DNA from: JAHDHW01 sp965220465
Lineage (GTDB): Bacteria > Bacteroidota > Bacteroidia > Chitinophagales > Saprospiraceae
Direction of reading: 5' to 3'
Assembly (NCBI GenBank): GCA_965220465.1
Contig: CBDCPZ010000025.1
Location: forward strand, 372,001-436,000
DNA: 64,000 bases
The notes under the pieces were generated by a model that worked only from the letters and a program-made list of their open reading frames with translations, had not been told where the DNA came from and searched no databases. Positions within the stretch are counted from its first letter, which is position 1, and each line of letters opens with the position of its first letter. Position numbers and translations under genes: made by a program. Below are positions 26,933-35,814 of the stretch, in pieces.

Positions 26933-27643
26933 TTAATTTTCAAGTTTTTTCGCCTTTGGAAATAGAATATTGTTTTCCAGGTGTATGTGTTTGTGTAAGT
27001 CTGTTTCGAAGTCTTCCAGTTTTGCATACAGCACTCTGTAAGTACTGCAAGCCGCCATAGGAGGAGTGTAATTGTCAGACAATTCAGCAATCTTTTTAAA
27101 AATATCACCGGCCATTTCATGCTCCGCTTCCATCATTTTTATTGGATTTTGAACGGAACCAAAGGGAGCGACAGGCATTGGTTTACTTTCTTTTTTTGCA
27201 TTAACTAATTGTTTGACATACGGAAACAAGATGTTTTCTTCTTTCAGCATATGGGATTTCAATTCCAATGCAACTTCATGAAACAACTTGTTGATTTCAA
27301 CAGTTTCCGGGTAATTTTCACCATGCACCCTGGCTACTTTGTCGGAATATTGAATAATCAATGGAATGTTTTCCTCCACATAACTGTGATGTTGATTGAT
27401 GATATAATCGATCAAAAAATCCAACTGCCATCGATCAAAATCATGCGACTCGCTTTTTTGGCTATTAATTTTTAGAAGCTCATCTTCAATTTCAGAAAGA
27501 TTAACACCTTTTTTTCTACAAATTTCAGAAAGGCTAACATTTCCACCACAACAAAAATCAATACCATATTTTTTAAAAACATCAGCTGCTTTAAAGTTAT
27601 CAGCAACTATTTGGGCTACTGTTTTTTCAAGAAGTACTTCCAT
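26933..27643 (-). CDS. ric: Iron-sulfur cluster repair di-iron protein (Ric/ScdA/YtfE family)
   Basis: A 236-residue protein of the usual Ric length. The N-terminal ScdA domain carries the paired cysteines in GIDFCCGGNVSLSEIC. The rest is a hemerythrin-like helical bundle with spaced His/Glu ligands: QHHSYVEENIP, KSHMLKEENILFPY, MEAEHEMAG and HKHIHLENNILFPKA. Ric proteins repair Fe-S clusters damaged by nitric oxide or oxidants. Upstream on the minus strand is a CATCTTTG segment, one base from the -7 consensus. It is monocistronic, closed by the terminator at 26,874-26,901. Confidence 0.95.
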   Translation of the reverse strand: MEVLLEKTVAQIVADNFKAADVFKKYGIDFCCGGNVSLSEICRKKGVNLSEIEDELLKINSQKSESHDFDRWQLDFLIDYIINQHHSYVEENIPLIIQYSDKVARVHGENYPETVEINKLFHEVALELKSHMLKEENILFPYVKQLVNAKKESKPMPVAPFGSVQNPIKMMEAEHEMAGDIFKKIAELSDNYTPPMAACSTYRVLYAKLEDFETDLHKHIHLENNILFPKAKKLEN

Positions 27644-27794
27644 TTTTATGTGTTTTAGAATGATAAATAATTTTATTTAGCTAAGTTGTTGGCAAAGATG
27701 ACGTTTAAAATGTCGCTAAAAAATGATTTTTGTCAGTGCTCTGAAGAAAAATGCAGTCCTTTTACTCACAATAATTTTATGGTTTTATAAAACT

Positions 27795-27830
27795 AAAAAA
27801 GGCATCAGTAAAAAATACCGATGCCTTTTG
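27795..27830 (-). terminator. Rho-independent terminator after the basic-tail exported protein
   Basis: On the minus strand GGCATC and GATGCC pair around a 13-base loop, extended by flanking A/T pairs and followed by six T, about 25 bases after the stop of the gene at 27,854. Confidence 0.75.
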
Positions 27831-27853
27831 TTAATCCGAGCTAGACTAAATTA

Positions 27854-29113
27854 TTATCTATTTCCTTTTTTCTTGCCGCCGCCAGATTTGCTTCTGCTCT
27901 TTTGGTGGCTTGATTTAGATTTGCTTGTTTTATTACCACCGGCAGCATTTCCTTTTTTTCTACTTTTTTGAGTAGACGTTTTAGGTTTTGCGCTTTTCTG
28001 TTGAGTTTTTTTGTTAGCAGCAGTTGATTTCTTATTGGCCGTACTTGCCTTCTTGTTTGCTGTGCTAGCTTTCTTATTGGCCGTGCTTGCCTTATTGTTT
28101 GCTGTGTTGGCTTTCTTATTGGCCGTGCTTGTCTTATTGTTTGCTGTGTTGGCTTTCTTATTGGCCGTACTTGCCTTATTGTTTGCTGTGTTGGCTTTCT
28201 TATTGGCCGTACTTGCCTTATTGTTTGCTGTGTTGGCTTTAGTTACCTTAGTCGTTGAAGATTTGGTAGTAGCTGTATTCCTATTTTTCGTATTCACGGT
28301 TTTCGTCGTAGTCGTTTTTTTCACAGCAGTATTTCCCTTTGGACCTTTGACAGCTTTTACAGTAGTCGTTCTGGTCTGAACAACAGCACTAGTTCTTCGA
28401 TGCGGTGTATAAACTTTATGTGCATGGACCACTCTGTGGGTACGAGTGTGATGATAGTGGCGATGGTAAACTACTCTTCTCGAATGGCAAACATGCCAGG
28501 GCTTTGGCCTCCAAGGTCTCCAATAAGTTGGGTAATAATGCCATCTCCACGGTGAAACATAAACAACATATGATGGACGGTAAATAAATCGAACACAAGG
28601 CCAAAAGTATACGTTTACGACAATGCGAACTATTCGATCATCCGCAGAAGGGCCGCCATTGCCATCACTTTCTGTTTCTTCATCAAATGGCTCAACAATA
28701 GTCTCTTCTCCGTAAACATCGGCATCTCCTATTATTTGCAAAACAGCTCTTTCTTTTCCTTCTTCTTCAATTCCGATAACAGCAATATCCTGTGATTCTT
28801 TGTCATTTAACGGAACCTGTAATACAATCGCGTGGGCTTTGTCATTCTTATTGTCAACGACGCGGATATAATCCACTTCACCGTCTTCGTTCAAATCCAA
28901 ATTATTAACAGCATTATCTTCTGAGTTTAATGCTTTCTCGAATCCTTCGGGTGATTTTGCTTTTTTGAAAAGTTCTAAAGCTCCTTCCAGGCTGAAACCA
29001 TCACCAGGAAAACCTGTACTATCAGCAGAAACAGTATTTTGTGCGCTTAGAGAAATCGAAAATAAAAGCGCTAAAAAAAAGTAGGACAATCTAAAAACTA
29101 TTTGAGATTTCAT
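27854..29113 (-). CDS. Exported protein with aromatic/His-rich core and lysine-rich repeat tail
   Basis: A 419-residue protein of no family I can name. The signal peptide is MKSQIVFRLSYFFLALLFSI with cleavage after SLSAQ. Residues about 60-150 form a folded region with an EF-hand-like DLNEDGEVDYIRV loop and an acidic stretch. Next is an unusual W/Y/H/R-rich stretch (about 165-235, for example SPWRWHYYPTYWRPWRPKPW). The last 180 residues are extremely basic and low-complexity, with about eleven 7-residue repeats of the KANTANN/KASTANK type and a KKKGNR end. The tail resembles histone H1 or cell-wall/DNA-binding tails, but it is exported. It may bind anionic surface polymers or extracellular DNA, which is inference only. 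Confidence 0.8.
   Translation of the reverse strand: MKSQIVFRLSYFFLALLFSISLSAQNTVSADSTGFPGDGFSLEGALELFKKAKSPEGFEKALNSEDNAVNNLDLNEDGEVDYIRVVDNKNDKAHAIVLQVPLNDKESQDIAVIGIEEEGKERAVLQIIGDADVYGEETIVEPFDEETESDGNGGPSADDRIVRIVVNVYFWPCVRFIYRPSYVVYVSPWRWHYYPTYWRPWRPKPWHVCHSRRVVYHRHYHHTRTHRVVHAHKVYTPHRRTSAVVQTRTTTVKAVKGPKGNTAVKKTTTTKTVNTKNRNTATTKSSTTKVTKANTANNKASTANKKANTANNKASTANKKANTANNKTSTANKKANTANNKASTANKKASTANKKASTANKKSTAANKKTQQKSAKPKTSTQKSRKKGNAAGGNKTSKSKSSHQKSRSKSGGGKKKGNR
28012..28240 (-). repeat. Intragenic tandem repeat, 21-bp units (partly 42-bp higher order)
   Basis: About eleven 21-base units encode alternating KANTANN and KASTANK heptads in the exported basic protein. Unit length is a multiple of 3, so copy changes keep the frame. 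The opposite strand reads as a hydrophobic LLAVLAF-type shadow frame that is not a gene. Confidence 0.85.
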
Positions 29114-29243
29114 AATAAAGAATTTTGTAGAGAAAATTTAATTTGCAGATTTGACTTCTACACAATGAAAAAGTTTAAAATTTTACTACAAATTTATTTT
29201 ATTTTTCTCAAAACGAGTTCTAAACAGTACATTTTTTGACAAT

Positions 29244-29867
29244 TCAAAAAGTGTAGACCAAAACGTATTCGTCAGTTATTTGGTAGTTCAGGGAGATTAT
29301 ATTTTCATTTGTCAGCCTCCCTTTCAGGGTTCCGGTTACGCCAATTTCGAAAGGGGAAATATAAATGTCAGTTTTGATGTTTGTCTTTTTCAATCCATAG
29401 AATTTATAGATCGCTTCCTTTGCGCCCCAATAAACATGAAGACGTTTAGCATCCATTTTTTCGGAACAATCTTCCAATTCTTTTTCACTCATAAAAAGCC
29501 CAATCCCTTTTTCAATACTTGGCTTAAACACCTGAATATCAACGCCTACCTTCTTATCCTGATTGACCAGAACACAAACGTATTTGCCGGAATGTGAGAT
29601 TGAAATATTGTAAAAAGGATCTGAAATAAAAGGTTTTCCCTGATCATCATAATTCAATAGAAATCGTTGTCCATTAAATATTTCACGCAGTAAAAACCTA
29701 ACCCCAAGCCACTCCTTTTTCTTTTTTTCGCTCTTCAATTTATAAAAAGCTTTTAAACTGGATGGCTCCCATTTCAAACTTTCAAGTATTTTTTCTGTTG
29801 AGATATTCGTTTCCATCAATCCCAAAAGGGAGCTATTTTCTAATTTATTGATGAAAGCAGTTTGCAT
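29244..29867 (-). CDS. Sfp-type 4'-phosphopantetheinyl transferase
   Basis: A 207-residue PPTase that attaches phosphopantetheine to ACP serines. Visible motifs are KEWLGVRFLLREIF, KPFISDPFYNISISHSGKYV, the magnesium-binding VGVDIQ and WGAKEAIYKFYGLK. It is probably dedicated to the three ACPs of the pigment locus, since it sits at the edge of the aryl-polyene block. It is divergent from the C45 acyltransferase gene. Only 16-52 bases separate them, depending on which start the neighbour uses. Confidence 0.93.
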   Translation of the reverse strand: MQTAFINKLENSSLLGLMETNISTEKILESLKWEPSSLKAFYKLKSEKKKKEWLGVRFLLREIFNGQRFLLNYDDQGKPFISDPFYNISISHSGKYVCVLVNQDKKVGVDIQVFKPSIEKGIGLFMSEKELEDCSEKMDAKRLHVYWGAKEAIYKFYGLKKTNIKTDIYISPFEIGVTGTLKGRLTNENIISLNYQITDEYVLVYTF

Positions 29868-29919
29868 AATTATTCTATAATTTTTGCCATTTTTGCATTC
29901 TCAAAATAAGAAATCCAAA

Positions 29920-31599
29920 TTGACCTTAAACTTAAAAAAAATATACCGCTTTTTCGTTCGGTTCTTCATCTTCCTAAGCTTGATTTTGGGTATCCTTTCG
30001 CTTGCGTTTTATTTAAAAGTCCGAATTCCATATCCTGAAATCAGCGAACAAATTGATCTCGATTCTATACAGCCTGTTGAAGTTTCAAAGGATTTTTATA
30101 CGCTTGAAAATAATTGGCTCAAGAAAAACAAATATGGAATCTGGGAAATGTACATCGAAGGCGAGCCTTTTGATCGTGGTGTTGTTTATGGCAAATTGGC
30201 AAAGGAACTCATTGAAAAACAGGAGATCCATTTTGTCAATCAAATAAACGAGATCATTCCCAACACTTTTTATCAGTTTTTTTTAAAAATGCTGATCGCC
30301 TGGTTCAATCAGGATTTACACGAATATATCCCTGATGAGTTTAAAAAAGAGATTTACGGCGTTTCACTTTCCTTTTCAGGTCAATTTGATTTCGTTGGTC
30401 CGAAGTATTACCGGATTTTGAATTATCACGCTGCTCACGATATTGGCCACGCTTTAAATGATTTCAACCTCGTTGGATGCACTTCTTTTTCAGTAAATAA
30501 AGAATTTTCAAAAGACAGCTCTTTGTTGATTGCCCGCAACTTTGATTTTTATATGGGAGACGGCTTTGAGGAAGACAAATTGCTGGTTTTTGTAAATCCC
30601 AATCAAGGTTACAAATTCGCTTCCTACTCTTGGGCCGGTTTTATGGGAGTCGTTTCCGGAATGAATGAAAAAGGTCTCACCGTAACCATCAACGCAGCAA
30701 AATCAGAACTTCCAACAGTTGCAAAAGTCCCGATCTCTATCTTAGCGCGGGAGATTTTGCAATACGCCAAAAATATCGATGAAGCAATTGCCATTGCAAA
30801 GAAAAGAGAAACCTTCGTTTCAGAATCCTTGCTGATTGGTTCTGCTGAAGATAACAAAACGGTCATTATAGAAAAATCTCCAAGAGATATCGCCGTGTTC
30901 GAGTCGAATAAAAATATCACCGAATGCACCAACCATTACCAAAGTGACTTCTTTTTGAAAGACTCATTCAATATTGAAAACATCAAATTAAGCGATTCAA
31001 AATACCGTTTCGATCGCCTCCAGGAATTGTTGTCAGATCAAACTCCTATTGATGTTGAACAAGCTGTAAAAATTCTCAGAAACCAAAAAGGGTTGGATGA
31101 CAAAATTTTAGGTTATGGCAATCCAAAAGCAATTAATCAATTGATCGCGCATCATGGCATCGTATTCAAGCCCAATCAAAATAAGTTGTGGATTTCTGCT
31201 TCTCCTTATCAACTGGGAACGTTTATTTGTTATGATTTACAAAATGCTTTTACTATCAGAACGGGCGACTTTTCAATTGATTCTTTGAATATTGAAGCGG
31301 ATTCTTTTTTAAACACAAAAGCTTTCGAAAGCTACCAACAGTATAAAAAAACAAAGGAGAAAATTTCAAAATTTGTGATTTTGGGGATTCCCTTTTCGAT
31401 GACTGAAAGTGAAATTGAATCTTTTATAGAAAACAATCCTCAAAACTACATCACTTATGTACTTTTGGGTGATTACTTTTTTAAACAAAACAACACGGAA
31501 AAGGCAAAACAATATTATCAAAAATCACTTGAATATGAAGTCGCTTCTTTACAGGAGGAGCAAAAAATATTGGATCAGATAATTAGTTGTGAAAAATGA
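29920..31599 (+). CDS. C45-family autoproteolytic acyltransferase/hydrolase, membrane-anchored
   Basis: About 559 residues with an N-terminal hydrophobic anchor (FFIFLSLILGILSLAFYL) and an Ntn-hydrolase domain of the C45 (acyl-CoA:6-APA acyltransferase) family. The autocleavage nucleophile is the Cys in LVGCTSFSV, followed by ARNFDFYMGDGF, MGVVSGMNEKGLTVTINAA and ECTNHYQS. The last about 80 residues are TPR-like. The start is uncertain: TTG 29920 begins just before the basic anchor flank, and TTG 29884 or 29893 are alternatives; no ATG precedes the domain. C45 proteins recur in flexirubin clusters. Ester formation between aryl polyene and resorcinol is a possible role but unproven. It begins the plus-strand trio with the ligase and methyltransferase. 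Confidence 0.85.
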   Translation: MTLNLKKIYRFFVRFFIFLSLILGILSLAFYLKVRIPYPEISEQIDLDSIQPVEVSKDFYTLENNWLKKNKYGIWEMYIEGEPFDRGVVYGKLAKELIEKQEIHFVNQINEIIPNTFYQFFLKMLIAWFNQDLHEYIPDEFKKEIYGVSLSFSGQFDFVGPKYYRILNYHAAHDIGHALNDFNLVGCTSFSVNKEFSKDSSLLIARNFDFYMGDGFEEDKLLVFVNPNQGYKFASYSWAGFMGVVSGMNEKGLTVTINAAKSELPTVAKVPISILAREILQYAKNIDEAIAIAKKRETFVSESLLIGSAEDNKTVIIEKSPRDIAVFESNKNITECTNHYQSDFFLKDSFNIENIKLSDSKYRFDRLQELLSDQTPIDVEQAVKILRNQKGLDDKILGYGNPKAINQLIAHHGIVFKPNQNKLWISASPYQLGTFICYDLQNAFTIRTGDFSIDSLNIEADSFLNTKAFESYQQYKKTKEKISKFVILGIPFSMTESEIESFIENNPQNYITYVLLGDYFFKQNNTEKAKQYYQKSLEYEVASLQEEQKILDQIISCEK

Positions 31600-31603
31600 A
31601 AAT

Positions 31604-32893
31604 ATGATGGGAAAACCACAAATTGAATTTGATACTCCAAAAAACATTAAAGCATTTCAGGAAAGAAAACTGACAGAGTTAATTGGCTATTTAAACGAAA
31701 AATCAATCTTTTATCAGCAGCTTTTCAAAAAAAATAATATCGATCCAAAGGAAATAAAAACTTTAGAAGATCTACAAAAACTTCCTTTTACAACAAAAGA
31801 TGATCTTACGCTTTATAACGAGCAATTGCTTTGTGTTCCCAAAAACAAAGTAGCAGATTTTATTACCACTTCCGGAACGATTGGCGACCCTATCACTTTT
31901 TATATGACAGCCAAAGACCTGGACAGACTCGCGTACAACGAGGCAATTTCCCTGCAATGTGCAAATGGTGATGAGGATGAAATTTATCAGTTGATGACTA
32001 CGATTGACAAACGTTTTATGGCTGGTTTGGCTTATTTTTTAGGAGCGCAAAAATTGAATGCAGGAATAGTCAGAGTTGGTCCTGGTGCAGCATTTTTGCA
32101 ATGGGATTCGATCAAACGATGTGCTCCGACCACCTTGATCGCGATACCTTCTTTCATTCCAAAATTGATACAATATGCCATTGACAATGGCATTGATTAT
32201 AAAAATTCCAGCGTCAAATCCATTGTTTGCATTGGAGAGTCACTTCGAAGCTCAGATTTCCAACTAAACGAACTTGGAAAAAGGATTATCTCGCTTTGGG
32301 ATGTGAAGCTTTATTCCACCTATGCTTCAACTGAAATGGGTTCAGCGTTTACAGAGTGCGAGCATGGAGTCGGCGGGCATCATCATCCTGAGCTGTTGAT
32401 CCTTGAAGTTGTTGATGAAAACGGAAAGCAGGTAAATGACGGAGAGCTCGGCGAAGTGGTGGTCAGTACATTAGGCGTTGAAGGGATGCCTTTGCTCAGA
32501 TACAAAACAGGAGATTTGTGTCATGTTCATTATGCTGCCTGCGCTTGTGGCAGAAACACTGCGCGGTTAGGGCCAATCGTTGGCCGAAAGCAACAAATGT
32601 TGAAATTTAAAGGCACCACGATTTATCCTCCAGCAATTTTCAACATTATGGATTCCATTACAACAATTGATCTTTATCAGGTTGAGGTTTCTCAAAATGA
32701 ATTTGGGTATGATGATATCAATATTTACATTTCAGAAAATATAAAAACCGATAAAATTGAAGCGCAATTAAGTGCTGCTTTTAAGTCAAAACTACGTGTG
32801 ACACCTACATTCAAGTTCATTTCAAAACAGGAGCTAACCAACAAAATTTTTGATCAAAATAAACGAAAACCAGATAAATTGATATACATTTGA
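31604..32893 (+). CDS. PaaK-like AMP-forming acyl ligase (aryl acid activation)
   Basis: About 430 residues of the phenylacetate-CoA ligase (PaaK) branch of adenylating enzymes. The P-loop is TTSGTIGDPITFY, followed by the SIVCIGESLR segment, STYASTEMGSAF, LRYKTGDLC and a Cys-rich CACGRNTARLGPIVGRKQQM motif typical of this branch. In aryl-polyene synthesis a ligase of this kind activates the aryl acid starter and loads it on an ACP. With tyrosine ammonia-lyase in the same locus, 4-coumarate is the likely substrate (inference). ATG 31604 lies 4 bases after the upstream stop, and GTG 31589 is an overlapping alternative. Confidence 0.9.
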   Translation: MMGKPQIEFDTPKNIKAFQERKLTELIGYLNEKSIFYQQLFKKNNIDPKEIKTLEDLQKLPFTTKDDLTLYNEQLLCVPKNKVADFITTSGTIGDPITFYMTAKDLDRLAYNEAISLQCANGDEDEIYQLMTTIDKRFMAGLAYFLGAQKLNAGIVRVGPGAAFLQWDSIKRCAPTTLIAIPSFIPKLIQYAIDNGIDYKNSSVKSIVCIGESLRSSDFQLNELGKRIISLWDVKLYSTYASTEMGSAFTECEHGVGGHHHPELLILEVVDENGKQVNDGELGEVVVSTLGVEGMPLLRYKTGDLCHVHYAACACGRNTARLGPIVGRKQQMLKFKGTTIYPPAIFNIMDSITTIDLYQVEVSQNEFGYDDINIYISENIKTDKIEAQLSAAFKSKLRVTPTFKFISKQELTNKIFDQNKRKPDKLIYI

Positions 32894-32927
32894 ATGGAAC
32901 ATTAATTACATAAATAATCAGTTTTTT

Positions 32928-32981
32928 ATTTCGGCTAATCCTTGTGTTTTATGTATTTGGATTACAAGGATTAGCTGAAAT
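32928..32981. other. Long 18-bp stem hairpin inside the ligase-methyltransferase gap
   Basis: The arms 32,928-32,945 and 32,964-32,981 are reverse complements over 18 bases, with one G-U pair, around an 18-base loop. It occupies much of the 130-base gap and ends 42 bases before ATG 33024. No T-run follows directly, so it may be an RNA-processing or stabilising element rather than a terminator. Confidence 0.8.
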
Positions 32982-33023
32982 TATTTAAAGGAAGCTTATA
33001 AACAAAACATAATTAGAAAACTT

Positions 33024-34085
33024 ATGGGAAAAGAAATGTCGATAATTGAAGCAAAATTTGAAGCGCAAAAATTAGCATTTGGCCCCTTTTATTTCCAGGT
33101 GGTTGCAAGCCTCAAAGATTTTGGAATTTTACAACTAATTGCAAAAAACAGGAAAGGGATAAAACTGAGTGAAATTACTCAAAAATTGTCAATTACTGAA
33201 TATGGTGTCAGTGTCCTTCTGGAAGCTGCCGCTTGTATCAATATTGTTGAATATATTGATTCAGAAAGTGTAAAACTCACCAAGCTAGGTTTTGTACTCA
33301 ATTCAGATATAATGACCAACATTAACGTCGATTTTATGAAATACGTCTGTTATGATGGCATCAAACATTTAAGCGAATGTATTAAAACCGGAAAGCCCGA
33401 AGGGCTGAAAGAAATTGGTGACTGGCCAACTTTGTATGAAGGATTGGCGCATTTTCCTGAAAAAGTAAGAGATTCCTGGTTAGACTTTGACCACTATTAT
33501 TCGGATGATGCTTTTGCTGATGCCTTGAAAATTGTTTTTAAAGAAAAGCCTAAATATCTTTTTGACATTGGAGGTAATACCGGCAAATGGGCGCTTCAGT
33601 GCTGTGGATATGATTCGGATGTTCGCATTAAAATATTGGACCTTCCAGGCCAGCTCAAAATGGCTCGCGCAAATGCAGCGGCTAAAAATTTTCAGGACAG
33701 AATTGACTTTCACCAAATTGATCTGTTAGATAAATTTCAAAAAATTCCTCAAGGTGCTGACGCCATCTGGATGAGCCAGTTTTTGGATTGTTTTTCGAAA
33801 GATGAAATTCTGCAAATCCTGAAAAATGTTCACCAGGCTTCAGATCAAAATACGAACATTTACATCCTAGAACCTTTTATCGACAACCAGAAATTTGAAG
33901 CTGCCAAATATTCTTTGATTGCTACTTCAATTTATTTCACGACGATGGCAAATGGAAATAGCAAAATGTACAGCATCGAAGTCATGAAGGATCTGGTGAA
34001 AAAGGCAGGACTTGAGGTCGTGGAATCTTTCGAACTAATTGGAAACAGCTACCATACTATTTTAAAATGTAAAAAAGTGCTTTAG
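33024..34085 (+). CDS. Class I SAM-dependent methyltransferase (O-methyltransferase type)
   Basis: A 353-residue methyltransferase with an N-terminal winged-helix dimerisation domain (ILQLIAKNRKGIKLSEITQ, KLTKLGFVL) and a C-terminal Rossmann domain. The SAM loop is LFDIGGNTGKWAL, followed by IKILDLPGQLKMA and WMSQFLDCFSKDEI. This is the acetylserotonin/polyketide O-methyltransferase architecture. It likely methylates the aryl head group or chain of the pigment. Methylated rings are known among flexirubins, but the exact position here cannot be told. It ends the plus-strand trio and is convergent with the GT2 gene, 194 bases away. Confidence 0.9.
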   Translation: MGKEMSIIEAKFEAQKLAFGPFYFQVVASLKDFGILQLIAKNRKGIKLSEITQKLSITEYGVSVLLEAAACINIVEYIDSESVKLTKLGFVLNSDIMTNINVDFMKYVCYDGIKHLSECIKTGKPEGLKEIGDWPTLYEGLAHFPEKVRDSWLDFDHYYSDDAFADALKIVFKEKPKYLFDIGGNTGKWALQCCGYDSDVRIKILDLPGQLKMARANAAAKNFQDRIDFHQIDLLDKFQKIPQGADAIWMSQFLDCFSKDEILQILKNVHQASDQNTNIYILEPFIDNQKFEAAKYSLIATSIYFTTMANGNSKMYSIEVMKDLVKKAGLEVVESFELIGNSYHTILKCKKVL

Positions 34086-34279
34086 AATATCTTTAAAAAT
34101 TTTACAAACTGAAGATCAAGCGTTTATGGTTCTGGCAATGAATTCACAAAGGAGTTTATCGAGATAAGCGACTGTGCGAATTTGAAGTCAGGTTCATAAG
34201 ATATTGGTTTTCAGACCGGAAAAATTTAAACCTACCCTTAATACAGTCAATTTTTTTTAGTTGGTTTTTTTGTCAAGTT

Positions 34280-35449
34280 TCAAGCTTTATATTTTTTCTT
34301 TCTGAAAAGACCAAATAATCTCAAAGAAATGAGAAATCCTGCGACTCCAATCAGGACAGCAAAAATAACCGCTCCGACAGCATACTGAATAAAATTGTAA
34401 TGGATGGCCATTAATGAAAGCTTTGCATCTGAAGAGAATTCTATCGGATTTTCAACAAAAAAACCACCAATCAAATAACTCGCTAAAAGGATGGGCGGAA
34501 TCATCGGCGGAATACTGATATTGGCTGCTGTGATAAAAAGTACCTTATTCATACGAAACAAAATGGCCAGAGGAATGCCAACCAGCAATTGAAAACCCCA
34601 AATCGGAACGATTCCCATAAAAAAGCCAAAACCAATGGACGCTGATTTTATAAAATTGCTTTCTTCCGTATTAAAGGCTTCCTCTTTAATTAATGTCAAA
34701 AGACCTTTTTTTTTTGCTTTTTTAAACAGGCGTTTTGGCAAATAGTAGAAAAGCGTGAGCGTGACCAAATAAGTGTTGAGGATGCTGATACGGGTAAAAT
34801 CTTTAAAAGGGCGGAAGTGCGAAACCCTTTCATCCATATCATAAATGACTTTTACAGGGATCGGAATAAAATGGACATCTCGCCAGGCCAATTTGACGAT
34901 GATCTCTATTTCAGTTTCGAATTTAGTAGTATAAAGTTTAAGGTTTTTGATTGGTTCCAAAGGATATAACCGGAATCCGGTTTGAGTATCCGGCAAATTG
35001 ATACCCGTTTCCAAATTAAACCAGAAGTTGGAAAATTTATTTCCGAAAGAGCTTTTTCCAGGCACATCCGCCTGCTCCATATTTCTGGACCCCATCAGCA
35101 TCGTTCCCGGATTTTCGAGCGCCGTTTTAATAAACAAATCAATATCTTCTGGAAAATGTTGCCCGTCCGAATCTATGGTTATGGCATTTTCAAACCCCCT
35201 GTTAATTGCTTCTTTGAGCCCTTTTCGTAAGGAAAATCCTTTGCCTACATTTTTTTTATGACCAATCGAAATGATACGATTTCCAAAACCTGTCAGCACT
35301 TGTGCGGTATTATCCGTTGAGCCGTCATTTACAACTATAACATCTTCTGCACTACTAAAAGTCAAAACACCTTCAATTACTTTTTTCAGCGTTTTTTCAT
35401 TGTTGTAGGTAGGAATAATCACACAGGCCTTGATCTGACTCAGTTTCAT
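34280..35449 (-). CDS. Glycosyltransferase family 2 fused to DUF2062 membrane domain
   Basis: A 389-residue two-part protein. Residues 1-240 are a GT2 (dolichyl-phosphate-mannose-synthase-like) domain: VIIPTYNNEKTLKKVI, DVIVVNDGSTDNT, and the metal-binding ITIDSDGQH. Residues about 270-389 are a DUF2062 domain with hydrophobic helices (GFGFFMGIVPIWGFQLLVGIPLAILF, AVGAVIFAVLIGVAGFLISL). Such proteins appear at the ends of aryl-polyene clusters. It may glycosylate a lipid carrier or the product, but the substrate is unknown. Its ATG overlaps the stop of the preceding dehydratase by 4 bases, making it the last gene of the long minus-strand operon. Confidence 0.9.
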   Translation of the reverse strand: MKLSQIKACVIIPTYNNEKTLKKVIEGVLTFSSAEDVIVVNDGSTDNTAQVLTGFGNRIISIGHKKNVGKGFSLRKGLKEAINRGFENAITIDSDGQHFPEDIDLFIKTALENPGTMLMGSRNMEQADVPGKSSFGNKFSNFWFNLETGINLPDTQTGFRLYPLEPIKNLKLYTTKFETEIEIIVKLAWRDVHFIPIPVKVIYDMDERVSHFRPFKDFTRISILNTYLVTLTLFYYLPKRLFKKAKKKGLLTLIKEEAFNTEESNFIKSASIGFGFFMGIVPIWGFQLLVGIPLAILFRMNKVLFITAANISIPPMIPPILLASYLIGGFFVENPIEFSSDAKLSLMAIHYNFIQYAVGAVIFAVLIGVAGFLISLRLFGLFRKKKYKA

Positions 35450-35811
35450 TGGTATTGGTAAATCGCATTAAATTTGAAAAAAGTAAGGTCTTTTTCCGTG
35501 CCGGAAGCACTGACATTAATTACCTTTTCACTTTCCCTAATGTTTATTTTTATAGCTAATTCTTTCGTTTGTTTCGGGCTTAAAATATTCAAAAATTTGC
35601 ATCGACTCATGCTTTCCATTTGCAACTTCTTTTCAAAATGAGTTTCCAGAATTTCTTTTACAATTTGCATTTGAACGACTCCGGGAGTAACCGGATTACC
35701 AGGAAAATGTCCTTTAAAAATAGCATGTTCGGGCAGCAATGAAATGTTTGAAACCAACTCATCATCAGTCAAAATTAAATCGTTAATTTTAAAAAAATCA
35801 TTAAGTAACAT
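35446..35811 (-). CDS. FabZ/ApeP-like hotdog dehydratase, HFPG present but catalytic Glu missing
   Basis: A 121-residue hotdog protein with the FabZ-type helix HAIFKGHFPGNPVTPGVVQMQ. The histidine and PGV turn match 3-hydroxyacyl-ACP dehydratases, but the position 14 residues after the His, normally Glu or Asp, is Gln. It probably acts in the dehydration step of the polyene chain, either as a non-catalytic partner or as half of a shared active site with the second hotdog protein at 41,720, which shows the opposite pattern. The gene overlaps its downstream neighbour by 4 bases. Confidence 0.8.
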   Translation of the reverse strand: MLLNDFFKINDLILTDDELVSNISLLPEHAIFKGHFPGNPVTPGVVQMQIVKEILETHFEKKLQMESMSRCKFLNILSPKQTKELAIKINIRESEKVINVSASGTEKDLTFFKFNAIYQYQ

Positions 35812-35814
35812 GGC

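Noticed and set aside
26605..26965. Several ORFs of 71-96 codons with repeating VVCGLWF or PQTTNHK peptides
   Set aside because: They are products of the 7-bp repeat, which keeps every frame open; no start context or non-repeat domain supports them.
28012..28240. CRISPR-like array
   Set aside because: The units are contiguous and in-frame coding repeats with no unique spacers.
28011..28379. 122-codon hydrophobic plus-strand ORF (LLAVLAF repeats)
   Set aside because: It is the antisense of the lysine/alanine-rich repeat of the exported basic protein, which has a signal peptide and its own terminator.
32894..33023. Leader peptide or second attenuator before the methyltransferase gene
   Set aside because: The only ATG-initiated frame upstream of the hairpin is three codons long, and the hairpin has no T-run.
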